Under the pieces are notes generated by a model. That model made no database searches and was not told the origin of the DNA. It saw nothing but the letters and a program-made list of their open reading frames with translations. DNA of 9,338 nucleotides. Source: Micrococcales bacterium. GTDB lineage: Bacteria > Actinomycetota > Actinomycetes > Actinomycetales > Dermatophilaceae. The DNA is taken from contig JAUNUZ010000063.1 of NCBI GenBank assembly GCA_030537915.1, positions 1-9,338 of the forward strand. Reading direction: 5' to 3'. This document shows positions 1-6,979 of this stretch, piece after piece (within the stretch, counting starts at the first letter, position 1; the number at the start of each line of letters is the position of its first letter). A program made the position numbers and the translations under genes.

Positions 1-980
1 CCCTGTCCGCCGACGGCGGAGCCACTCTGAAGTCGGTGTGGCGCCTGCACGACGGGGCCCTCGTCGAGAGCGTCCTCATGCGGTATCCGCGACGGGTGAC
101 CGTCTGCATCAGCAGCCAGGCCGGGTGCGGCATGAACTGTCCCTTCTGCGCCACCGGCCAGGAGGGCTTCACCCGCAACCTCTCGACGGCCGAGATGGTC
201 GAACAGGTCGTCGCCAGCTCCCGGATGCTCCAGCGCGGTGAGCTAGCCGAGACCGCCACGGGCGTCACTGGCGCCGCTCTGGTCGCGCAGCTCGGTGACG
301 AGAGCGAGGTGCGTGGCGAAGGAGCACCGGGGCGAACCGCTCCGGGTGCATCGGCAGGTCCGGCCGGCGCAGCCCTGGGGAACCGGGTCTCGAACGTCGT
401 CTTCATGGGCATGGGGGAGGCCCTCGTCAATTACAAGCGGGCGGTAGCGGCGATTCGCCGGCTCGTCGATCCGCCCCCCGAGGGCCTGGGGATGTCCGCG
501 CGCGGCATCACCATGTCGACGGTCGGTCTCGTGCCGGGCATCGACCGCCTTGCCGCGGAAGGTATTCCGGTGACGCTTGCGTTGAGCCTGCACGCCCCAG
601 ACGACGAGCTGCGCGATGATCTCATCCCGATCAACAACCGCTTCAAGGTCGATGCGGCGCTCGACGCCGCCTACCGGTATTACGAGGCGACCGGCCGCCG
701 GGTGTCGATCGAATACGCGCTGATCCGCGACATCAACGATCAAGCCTGGCGCGCCGACCTGCTCGGAGAGAAACTCAACGCACGGGGCCGAGGGTGGGTC
801 CACGTCAACCCGATCCCCCTGAACCCGACGCCGGGATCGAAGTGGACGGCGTCGCGCCGAGGGGTCGAGCAGCAGTTCGTCGAGCGGCTGCGAGCACACG
901 GCATCCCGACGACCGTGCGCGACACCCGAGGTAGCGAGATCGACGGCGCCTGCGGGCAGCTCGCGGCCGCGACGGCGTGA
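1..980 (+). CDS. rlmN: 23S rRNA (adenine-2503-C2)-methyltransferase RlmN, 5' end missing
   Basis: Radical-SAM enzyme that methylates C2 of A2503 in 23S rRNA (and, in the family, A37 of some tRNAs), acting in the cytoplasm. The frame is open to the window edge (first full codon at base 3) and reads [18 protein letters not shown], which is RlmN-like, so the GTG at 36 is internal and the N-terminal domain lies upstream. The CX3CX2C cluster motif is CGMNCPFC, with Cys codons at 126, 138 and 147. The cysteine of TVCISSQ is at 105. The methyl-carrying cysteine of the C-terminal DGACGQL is at 951. These match the residues essential in the E. coli enzyme. 325 residues are visible. Two oddities: a low-complexity insert of roughly 45 residues (bases ~240-390) before [11 protein letters not shown], and GMGEA where the family normally has GMGEP. 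A convergent hairpin follows the stop by 3 bases. Identity is firm. Confidence 0.96.
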   Translation, partial: LSADGGATLKSVWRLHDGALVESVLMRYPRRVTVCISSQAGCGMNCPFCATGQEGFTRNLSTAEMVEQVVASSRMLQRGELAETATGVTGAALVAQLGDESEVRGEGAPGRTAPGASAGPAGAALGNRVSNVVFMGMGEALVNYKRAVAAIRRLVDPPPEGLGMSARGITMSTVGLVPGIDRLAAEGIPVTLALSLHAPDDELRDDLIPINNRFKVDAALDAAYRYYEATGRRVSIEYALIRDINDQAWRADLLGEKLNARGRGWVHVNPIPLNPTPGSKWTASRRGVEQQFVERLRAHGIPTTVRDTRGSEIDGACGQLAAATA

Positions 981-983
981 GGA

Positions 984-1016
984 GCCGGCGGCTGCGCTCA
1001 GGGCGCCGCCGCCGGC
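984..1016. terminator. GC-rich hairpin between convergent rlmN and ppdK, probable bidirectional terminator
   Basis: GCCGGCGGC (984-992) pairs with GCCGCCGGC (1008-1016). After one T/C mismatch the stem continues as GCGC (994-997) with GCGC (1003-1006), leaving a 5-base loop, TCAGG. That is 13 pairs out of 14. It starts 3 bases after the rlmN stop and ends 10 bases from the ppdK stop, so it can serve both transcripts. There is no T-run on either side, so it is not a textbook intrinsic terminator. U-poor hairpins at convergent gene ends are common in high-GC actinobacteria. Termination itself is inferred. Confidence 0.65.
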
Positions 1017-1026
1017 AGCGGCTCGC

Positions 1027-3783
1027 TCAGGCGCGTTCCGGTCCCGCGCTAGCAGCGTCTCCGGCGGTGATCGGCGTCCCGGGGTTCATGACCGCGGCAC
1101 GCCCGGCCTCCAGACGCGCGACCGGCACCCGGAACGGGGAACACGACACGTAGTCGAGCAGGATCTCCTCGAAGAAGGGGATCGAGGCCGGGTCACCGCC
1201 GTGCTCGCCGCACACGCCGATCATGAGCCCGGGATGGTTCTCCTTGCCCTCCCACGCGGCGATCGAGATGAGCCGGCCGACGCCGTCGACGTCGATTGAC
1301 TCGAAGGGGCTCACTGCGAAGATGCCCTGATCCAGATACTGCGGGAAGAACGTCGCCTCGACGTCGTCGCGGCTGAAGCCCCATGCCGTCTGGGTCATGT
1401 CGTTCGTGCCGAACGAGAAGAAGTCGGCGCTTTTGGCGATCTGCGCGGCCGTCATCGCAGCCCGCGGCAGCTCGATCATCGTGCCGATGGGGACAGCCAA
1501 CTCCACGCCGCTCTCGTGGGCTACCTCCGCGATCACCCGCTGCGCCTCCTGCCGGATAACCTCCAGCTCTTGCACGGTCGCGACGAGCGGCACCATGATC
1601 TCGGGTCGCGGGTCATGCCCGGCCTTGCGCAGCTGGGCTGCGGCCTCGGCGACGGCCCGCACCTGCAGAATGAAAAGCCCGGGCACGACGATGCCGAGCC
1701 GCACTCCGCGCATGCCGAGCATCGGGTTCTGCTCGTGCAACTGCGATACCTCGCGCAACAGGATGGTTGCCTCTTCATCGGGCTCGCCGCTCGCCTCCGC
1801 CACGGCAACCCGCACCGACAGGGTCGTCAGATCGGGTAAGAATTCGTGCAACGGGGGGTCGAGGAGCCGGATGGTGACAGGCAGCCCGTCCATCGCCTCA
1901 AGAATCTCGACGAAGTCCTGTCGTTGCAGAGGGAGCAGCGCCTCCAGTGCCTGCGCGCGGGCCTCGTCAGAGCGGGCCAGGATGACTCGCTCGACCCGCT
2001 TGCGCCGTTCCCCAAGGAACATGTGCTCGGTGCGGCACAGCCCGATGCCCTCCGCGCCGTTGCGTCGTGCGCGCCGCGCGTCCGCAGCAGTGTCGGCGTT
2101 GGCGCGCACCCCGAGGCGTCGTCTGGCGTCGGCGTGGGCCAGCAGCCGCAGCACTGCGTCCAGGAGATCCTGGTCAGGCAGATCCGGTTGAGCCGGTTGA
2201 TCCGCGGCAGGCTCACCGGCCTGTGCGCCGGTAAGCCCTTGATCGACGATGCTCGGTACGACGGGGACCTGGCCGACGAAGACCTCGCCGGTCGAGCCGT
2301 CGATCGAGATGACGTCGCCCTCGTCTACGGTCGTGCCGCCGACGGTGAAGACCTTGTGCTTCGGGTCGACGCGCAGCGCCTCGACGCCGACGACGCATGT
2401 GCGGCCCATCCCGCGGGCGACGACGGCGGCGTGCGAGGTCTTGCCGCCGCGGCTCGTGACGATGCCGCGCGCGGCAACCATGCCGCCGAGGTCGTCGGGG
2501 TTGGTTTCGCGGCGCACGAGGATGACGTCGCGCCCCTCCTTGGCCCACTCGACGGCTGTCGCGGAGTCGAAGGCTGCCTGGCCGACGGCCGCACCCGGGG
2601 AAGCCGCCATGCCGACTGCGATCGGCGAGCGGGTCGCGTTCGGATCGAACTGCGGGAACATCAGCTTGTCGAGCTGCGCACCCGTGACCCGGCGCAGCGC
2701 TTCATCCAGATCGCAGAGCCCCTCGTCGACGAGCTGGCCCGCGATGCGGAACGCGGCGGCGGCGGTGCGCTTGCCGACGCGCGTCTGCAGCATCCACAGC
2801 TTGCCCTTTTCCACGGTGAACTCGATGTCGCATAGGTCTTTGTAGTGTCGCTCCAGAGTGCTCATGATCTCGAGCAGTCGGTCATAGGAGGCCTTGTCCA
2901 AGCTCTCCAGGTCAGCGAGCGGGAGGGTATTGCGGATGCCGGCTACGACGTCCTCGCCCTGAGCGTCGACGAGGTAGTCGCCGTAGACGCCCTGGTGGCC
3001 GGTCGCGGGGTCGCGGGTGAAGCAGACACCGGTGCCGGAGCCCTCGCCGAGGTTGCCGAAGACCATCGCCTGGACGTTGACGGCGGTGCCGAGGTCTTCG
3101 GGGATCCGCTCCTGACGCCGGTAGATGGCCGCGCGCTCGGTGTTCCAGGAGCCGAACACGGCCTCGACCGACATCGCCAGCTGTTCGCGCGGATCCTGCG
3201 GGAAGGGCCGACCGCTGCCCTCTTCGATGATGCGCTTGGAAGCGGCGGCGACGGCCCGCAGGTCGTCGGCGTTCAGGTCCACGTCCTTCTCGACACCGGC
3301 GGCCCGCTTGGCGTCCTCGAGCGCGCCCTCGAAGGCGTCGCCGGACAGGCCGAGCACCGTCTTGCCGAACATCGAGAGCAACCGGCGATACGAGTCCCAC
3401 GCGAAGCGGTCGTTGTTGAAGACCCGCGCCAGCCCCTCGACGGACTCGTCGTTAAGGCCGATGTTGAGGATTGTCTCCATCATGCCGGGCATCGAGAACT
3501 TCGCGCCCGAGCGCACCGAGACGAGCAGCGGGTCCTGGGCATCACCGAGCTTCTTGCCGCGGGCGGACTCCAGGTCGGCCAGGTGCGCAGAGATCTCGTC
3601 CGCCAGGCTCTCCGGCGGGCGTCCCTCGCGCAGAAAATCCCGGCATGCTTGCGTCGTGATCGTGAATCCCGGCGGTACTGGCAACCCCAGCCGAGTCATC
3701 TCGGCGAGATTCGCGCCCTTGCCACCGAGCAGATCTTTGGCGTCCTTGTCTCCATGGGAAAAGTCGTAGACGTACTCCGTCAT
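1027..3783 (-). CDS. ppdK: Pyruvate,phosphate dikinase (PPDK)
   Basis: Interconverts pyruvate + ATP + Pi and phosphoenolpyruvate + AMP + PPi in the cytosol; in bacteria it works in gluconeogenic PEP synthesis or PPi-linked glycolysis. The protein is 918 residues, slightly longer than the usual ~875-900. The N-terminal ATP-grasp part opens with GGKGANLAEMTRLGLPVPPG. The swivelling phosphohistidine domain has RGGKTSHAAVVARGMG, with the phosphorylated His at residue 451. The C-terminal PEP/pyruvate barrel has GLCRTEHMF, SFGTNDMTQTAWG and GVCGEHGGDP, whose catalytic Cys is residue 858. An extended Pro/Gln/Asp-rich linker (about residues 530-550) joins the His domain to the barrel. The ATG at 3783 is chosen because AGGAGG (3797-3792 on this strand) sits 8 bases before it and MTEYVYDF is the expected N-terminus. 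The GTG at 3837, 18 codons upstream, has no Shine-Dalgarno. All catalytic motifs are intact. The leader can form a hairpin that covers the ribosome-binding site. The gene is divergent from a dehydrogenase whose product may be pyruvate. Confidence 0.97.
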   Translation of the reverse strand: MTEYVYDFSHGDKDAKDLLGGKGANLAEMTRLGLPVPPGFTITTQACRDFLREGRPPESLADEISAHLADLESARGKKLGDAQDPLLVSVRSGAKFSMPGMMETILNIGLNDESVEGLARVFNNDRFAWDSYRRLLSMFGKTVLGLSGDAFEGALEDAKRAAGVEKDVDLNADDLRAVAAASKRIIEEGSGRPFPQDPREQLAMSVEAVFGSWNTERAAIYRRQERIPEDLGTAVNVQAMVFGNLGEGSGTGVCFTRDPATGHQGVYGDYLVDAQGEDVVAGIRNTLPLADLESLDKASYDRLLEIMSTLERHYKDLCDIEFTVEKGKLWMLQTRVGKRTAAAAFRIAGQLVDEGLCDLDEALRRVTGAQLDKLMFPQFDPNATRSPIAVGMAASPGAAVGQAAFDSATAVEWAKEGRDVILVRRETNPDDLGGMVAARGIVTSRGGKTSHAAVVARGMGRTCVVGVEALRVDPKHKVFTVGGTTVDEGDVISIDGSTGEVFVGQVPVVPSIVDQGLTGAQAGEPAADQPAQPDLPDQDLLDAVLRLLAHADARRRLGVRANADTAADARRARRNGAEGIGLCRTEHMFLGERRKRVERVILARSDEARAQALEALLPLQRQDFVEILEAMDGLPVTIRLLDPPLHEFLPDLTTLSVRVAVAEASGEPDEEATILLREVSQLHEQNPMLGMRGVRLGIVVPGLFILQVRAVAEAAAQLRKAGHDPRPEIMVPLVATVQELEVIRQEAQRVIAEVAHESGVELAVPIGTMIELPRAAMTAAQIAKSADFFSFGTNDMTQTAWGFSRDDVEATFFPQYLDQGIFAVSPFESIDVDGVGRLISIAAWEGKENHPGLMIGVCGEHGGDPASIPFFEEILLDYVSCSPFRVPVARLEAGRAAVMNPGTPITAGDAASAGPERA

Positions 3784-3787
3784 GACA

Positions 3788-3854
3788 GCCACCTCCTGAG
3801 CGCAGCCTTTCAGATGCGCGGGCGCGATGTGCCGCACTGCGCGCAGGAGGTGGC
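3788..3854 (-). promoter_or_regulatory. ppdK leader hairpin sequestering the ribosome-binding site
   Basis: Seen in sequence: an inverted repeat with 18-base arms at 3837-3854 and 3788-3805, pairing at 17 of 18 positions, around a 31-base loop. Read along ppdK mRNA, the 5' arm is GCCACCTCCTGCGCGCAG and the 3' arm is CTGCGCTCAGGAGGTGGC, followed by TGTC and the ATG. The stem is 11 pairs, one C/U mismatch, then 6 pairs. The Shine-Dalgarno AGGAGGTGG is wholly inside the 3' arm, and the 5' arm holds ACCTCCT, the same string as the 16S rRNA anti-Shine-Dalgarno. Inference: the folded leader would block ribosome entry unless opened by a ligand, protein, temperature or another RNA. A DNA-level role as a protein-binding repeat is possible, but the 31-base spacer makes it less attractive. 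Confidence 0.6.
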
Positions 3855-3907
3855 ACGCTCGCCGCAGTGGTGACCAAAGTCCCGGAATCTGAGCTCAACC
3901 GCGGAAG

Positions 3908-3926
3908 CGTCATCGGCACGTCAGCG
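3908..3926. repeat. Helically phased direct repeat CGTCA(T/G)CG in the divergent promoter region
   Basis: CGTCATCG (3908-3915) and CGTCAGCG (3919-3926) match at 7 of 8 positions and start 11 bases apart, about one turn of B-DNA. They lie near the middle of the gap between the ppdK and dehydrogenase starts. Paired direct half-sites of this kind are used by some response regulators and other activators. No particular regulator is recognised, and such short repeats can arise by chance. Confidence 0.3.
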
Positions 3927-3940
3927 ATCAGGTGTAGGGG

Positions 3941-3974
3941 AACGCCGCCGGCTGTGGACGCCGCCGACGGCGTT
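3941..3974. promoter_or_regulatory. Inverted repeat upstream of the dehydrogenase gene, candidate operator or leader hairpin
   Basis: AACGCCGCCGGC (3941-3952) is repeated in inverted form as GCCGACGGCGTT (3963-3974), pairing at 11 of 12 positions with a 10-base centre, TGTGGACGCC. It ends 28 bases before the ATG at 4003. A weak -10-like TAGGGG lies just upstream at 3935-3940, so a start site within the repeat is conceivable; no convincing -35 accompanies it. It could be a dimeric repressor's operator or, if transcribed, an RNA hairpin. The repeat is certain, its function is not. Confidence 0.45.
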
Positions 3975-3984
3975 AAGTTGGGGC

Positions 3985-3998
3985 ACCTCGCTGGAGGT
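3985..3998 (+). promoter_or_regulatory. Ribosome-binding site of the FAD/FeS dehydrogenase within a small hairpin
   Basis: GGAGG (3993-3997) lies 5 bases before the ATG at 4003 and fixes that start. ACCTC (3985-3989) can pair with GAGGT (3994-3998) around the four bases GCTG, so the ribosome-binding site could be partly closed by a 5-bp stem. The ribosome-binding site is well supported. The hairpin is short and may be incidental. Confidence 0.6.
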
Positions 3999-4002
3999 AT
4001 TC

Positions 4003-6876
4003 ATGTCAGATGTCATTGCCGATCTCGAGCAGGAGCTCGGACCCGGTCCGCTGCGCACGCGCCTCATCGACCGCATGCGCATGTCGCACGACGGGTCGCA
4101 CTTCCAACTCGTGCCGCAGGCTGTCGTTGTCGCGCGTGACGGGGCGGACGTACAGCGCACGATCGCAGTGGCGGCGCGCTACGGGGTGCCGGTGACGTTC
4201 CGCTCGGGCGGAACGAGCCTTTCGGGCCAGGCGGGAACGGACGGCATCCTCATCGACACGCGACGCAACTTCCGGCGGGTCGAGGTGCTCCAGGAGGGCG
4301 CGCGCGTCCGCTGTCAGCCCGGCGTCACGGTGCGGTCGGTGAACACGCGGCTGGCACCCTACGCGCGGGCGCTCGGTCCGGATCCGGCGAGCGAGTCAGC
4401 GTGCACGATCGGCGGGGTCGTGGCCAACAACAGCAGCGGGATGCAGTGCGGCACGACGGCGAACACCTATCGCACGCTCGACGCGCTCGATCTGGTGCTG
4501 CCGTCGGGCACGCGGGTCGACACGGGGGTCGGCGACGCCGACGAGCGGCTGCGCCACGACGAGCCGGCGCTCTGGCAGGGCTTGGCACGGCTGCGCGACC
4601 GGGTGCGGGGGAATGTCGATTCGGTGCGGCGGATCGAGCACCAGTTCTCGATGAAGAACACGATGGGCTACGGGATCAACAGCTTCCTGGACCACGAGAC
4701 TCCCGCGGACATCCTGGCGCACCTCATGGTCGGCTCCGAGGGCACCCTCGGCTTCATCCTGTCTGCGACCTATCGGACCCTGCCGGTGTATTCACACGCC
4801 TCGACGGCCCTGCTCGTCTTCGAGACGATCGACGCGGCGACCGACGCGCTGCCGGCGCTCATCGAGGCAGGTAGCCGGACCGCCGAGCTTATGGACGCGG
4901 CGAGCCTGCGGGTGTCGCAAGCGGGTCCGATACGGGTTGCTGCGCTGCAGGGATTGCATGTCGACGAGCACACCGCGCTGCTCATCGAGGCTCAAGAGGA
5001 GACTCCGCAGGCCCTGGAGGAGACCCAACTGGCCCTCGAGCGGGCGATCAAGGGGGTGCGCGGGCTGGCTGCCCCGGCCGCGTTCACGCGGAACCCCGGT
5101 GAGCGTGCGTCGGCGTGGTCGGTGCGGAAAGGGCTCTTCACCGCCATCGCCGGCGCTCGACCGCCGGGCTCCACAGCTTTGCTCGAGGACGTCGTTGTGC
5201 CGATGCCGGCGCTGACCGAGACGGTCCGGCAGATCGGCGCGCTGTGCGGCGGATATGGGTACGACGACGCGGTCATCTTCGGACACGCCCGCGACGCGAA
5301 TCTGCACTTCATGATCAACCCCGATCTCACAGACGCCACACATTTGCGTGCATTCGAGGGGTTCACGGAGGACCTCGTCGACCTGATCCTGGCCGCCGAC
5401 GGCTCCCTCAAAGCCGAGCACGGGACGGGCCGCATCATGGCGCCCTACGTGCGGCGTCAGTACGGCGATGAACTGTACGAGGTGATGCGCCAGATCAAGG
5501 CGCTTGCCGACCCAGGTAACACGCTCAACCCTGGTGTGGTCATCGGGGATGACCCGCGCATCCACCTCAAGAACCTCAAGACCTCGGCGCTCGTGGACCC
5601 TGACATCGATCGCTGCGTCGAGTGCGGTTATTGCGAGCCGGTCTGCCCTTCCGCAGACGTGACCACGACGCCGCGGCAGCGGATCGCGCTGTTGCGGGAC
5701 ATGGCCGCAGCCGGCCTGGAGCAACGGCAGGAGTTGGAGGCCGACTATGCCTACGACGCGGTCGACACGTGCGCGGTCGACTCGCTGTGCCACGCAGCGT
5801 GCCCGGTGAGCATCGACACCGGCGCGCTGATGAAGAAGCACCGCGCCGCGCGGCACTCCCCGACGACGCAGGCGGTGGGCGAGGCGCTGGCGCGCGGCTG
5901 GGGTCAAACGCTGCCCACCCTGCGTGCCGGGGTCGCGGCCACCGATGTCGCGCCGACCGGTCTGGCCACCGCGGCCACCAGCGCCCTTCGGCGCGTCCTG
6001 CCAACCGATCTCGTGCCGCTGGTCGGCCACGACCTGCCCGGGCCGGGGTTCACCCGTCGGACCACCGCGCGTCGGGAGCCCGGCGACGTCGTGCTCTTCG
6101 CCAGCTGCATCGGGGAGCTCTTCGGCCCTGCCGACGCTGACGGAGGCCGTACCCACGCCCACCCAGGTAGCGGCGGGATCGGTGCCGCACTGGCCTTCCT
6201 CGCGCTGTGCGACCGGGCCGGGATCCGCGTGCACATCCCGGCGGGGGTCGAATCGCTATGCTGCGGAACCGTCTGGCGCAGCAAGGGATTGATTGACGGG
6301 ACGACCTTGATGGCGCAGCGCACGGGCACCGCGCTGCTCACTGCGACCCGCGGCGGCCAGGTGCCCGTCGTCACCGACGCGAGCTCCTGCACCCACGGGC
6401 TGCATGAGATCGAGGAGGACCTGCGCAAGGCAGGTGAGCGCGAACTCGCAGACGCCGTCGGCGCTCTGGAGTTCCTGGACGCCGTCGCCTTCACAGCCGA
6501 GCACATCCTGCCGCGGCTGCCGGAGCCGACCGACCCAGCGCACGCTCAGCGGGCGGTCGTCGTGCATCCGACGTGCTCGGACCGCCGGGCCGGGGATCTG
6601 GACGCACTGTGCGCGGTGGCGAAGCGATGTGCCGGGCAGGTCATCGTGCCGCCGGACGCGGGTTGCTGCGGCTTCGCCGGGGACCGCGGAATGCTTCACC
6701 CAGAGCTGACGGCTGCCGCCACGCACCCCGAAGCGCTCGACGTCAGGGCTATCGGCCCAGACCGGGACGTCATCGCCTACGTCTCGAGCAACCGGACGTG
6801 CGAGCTAGGGATGACCCGAGCGACCGGTCGCACCTACCGACACGTTCTCGAGGTCCTCGAAGAAGTCACCCGCTGA
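4003..6876 (+). CDS. FAD-linked, [4Fe-4S]-containing D-2-hydroxyacid dehydrogenase (D-lactate or D-2-hydroxyglutarate type)
   Basis: A 957-residue fusion of a GlcD-like flavoprotein and a GlcF-like iron-sulfur protein, the layout of YdiJ and Dld-II-type respiratory D-lactate dehydrogenases (about 940-1020 residues). It should oxidise a D-2-hydroxyacid to the 2-oxoacid and pass electrons toward the membrane chain. The FAD-binding domain covers about residues 35-175, with RSGGTSLSGQAG at 67-78 and ACTIGGVVANNSSG later. The flavin/substrate C-terminal domain (about 215-505) has GHARDANLHF, with His428 and His435, and EHGTGR at 472-477. The dicluster ferredoxin part has CVECGYCEPVCP (Cys538, 541, 544, 548) and CAVDSLCHAACP (Cys590, 596, 600), with Asp593 where a fourth cysteine would sit. 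Two CCG-type motifs follow at Cys753-754 and Cys888-889. No signal peptide or clear membrane segment is seen, so peripheral membrane association is likely. The gene is divergent from ppdK. Family is firm; D-lactate versus D-2-hydroxyglutarate is unresolved. Confidence 0.9.
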   Translation: MSDVIADLEQELGPGPLRTRLIDRMRMSHDGSHFQLVPQAVVVARDGADVQRTIAVAARYGVPVTFRSGGTSLSGQAGTDGILIDTRRNFRRVEVLQEGARVRCQPGVTVRSVNTRLAPYARALGPDPASESACTIGGVVANNSSGMQCGTTANTYRTLDALDLVLPSGTRVDTGVGDADERLRHDEPALWQGLARLRDRVRGNVDSVRRIEHQFSMKNTMGYGINSFLDHETPADILAHLMVGSEGTLGFILSATYRTLPVYSHASTALLVFETIDAATDALPALIEAGSRTAELMDAASLRVSQAGPIRVAALQGLHVDEHTALLIEAQEETPQALEETQLALERAIKGVRGLAAPAAFTRNPGERASAWSVRKGLFTAIAGARPPGSTALLEDVVVPMPALTETVRQIGALCGGYGYDDAVIFGHARDANLHFMINPDLTDATHLRAFEGFTEDLVDLILAADGSLKAEHGTGRIMAPYVRRQYGDELYEVMRQIKALADPGNTLNPGVVIGDDPRIHLKNLKTSALVDPDIDRCVECGYCEPVCPSADVTTTPRQRIALLRDMAAAGLEQRQELEADYAYDAVDTCAVDSLCHAACPVSIDTGALMKKHRAARHSPTTQAVGEALARGWGQTLPTLRAGVAATDVAPTGLATAATSALRRVLPTDLVPLVGHDLPGPGFTRRTTARREPGDVVLFASCIGELFGPADADGGRTHAHPGSGGIGAALAFLALCDRAGIRVHIPAGVESLCCGTVWRSKGLIDGTTLMAQRTGTALLTATRGGQVPVVTDASSCTHGLHEIEEDLRKAGERELADAVGALEFLDAVAFTAEHILPRLPEPTDPAHAQRAVVVHPTCSDRRAGDLDALCAVAKRCAGQVIVPPDAGCCGFAGDRGMLHPELTAAATHPEALDVRAIGPDRDVIAYVSSNRTCELGMTRATGRTYRHVLEVLEEVTR

Positions 6877-6883
6877 ACTTCCC

Positions 6884-6904
6884 GATCCTGCTCTCGCCGG
6901 GATC
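6884..6904 (+). terminator. Weak hairpin after the dehydrogenase gene, possible terminator
   Basis: GATCCTG (6884-6890) can pair with CGGGATC (6898-6904): seven pairs including one G-U, with a 7-base loop. It starts 8 bases after the stop codon and has no T-run. The remainder of the convergent gap up to 6979 shows no stronger stem and no gene. Confidence 0.3.
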
Positions 6905-6979
6905 CCGCCAGCTCCACCCACCGCGCGGACATGGACAGGGGCACGGCTGCGGGAATCGGCGTCTAGGAGGCAGCGAGAG

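Noticed and set aside
3784..3837. Upstream GTG start adding 18 residues to PPDK
   Set aside because: No Shine-Dalgarno before it, and the extra codons overlap the loop and 3' arm of the leader hairpin; ATG 3783 has AGGAGG at ideal spacing and the expected N-terminus.
1397..3873. Long plus-strand open frames of 264, 329 and 342 codons antisense to ppdK
   Set aside because: They lie fully or largely opposite a gene with complete PPDK motifs, have skewed Arg/Ser/Ala or Asp/Val/Gly composition and no recognisable motif. They are expected by-products of third-position GC bias.
3890..3897. TGAGCTCA palindrome in the divergent gap
   Set aside because: Short, not extended by its flanks, and not a site of any regulator I can name.
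3867..4139. 90-codon plus-strand open frame starting GTG in the divergent gap
   Set aside because: AGGAGG at 3845-3850 is 16 bases from the start, too far. The frame runs into the dehydrogenase gene in another frame and has no recognisable content.
4792..6234. 480-codon minus-strand open frame opposite the dehydrogenase gene
   Set aside because: Arg/Gly/His-rich composition without domains; the opposite strand has clear FAD and iron-sulfur motifs through the same stretch.
6921..6928. CCGCGCGG palindrome in the dehydrogenase/amidase convergent gap
   Set aside because: An 8-bp GC-only palindrome is expected by chance in DNA of this composition and the flanks do not extend it.
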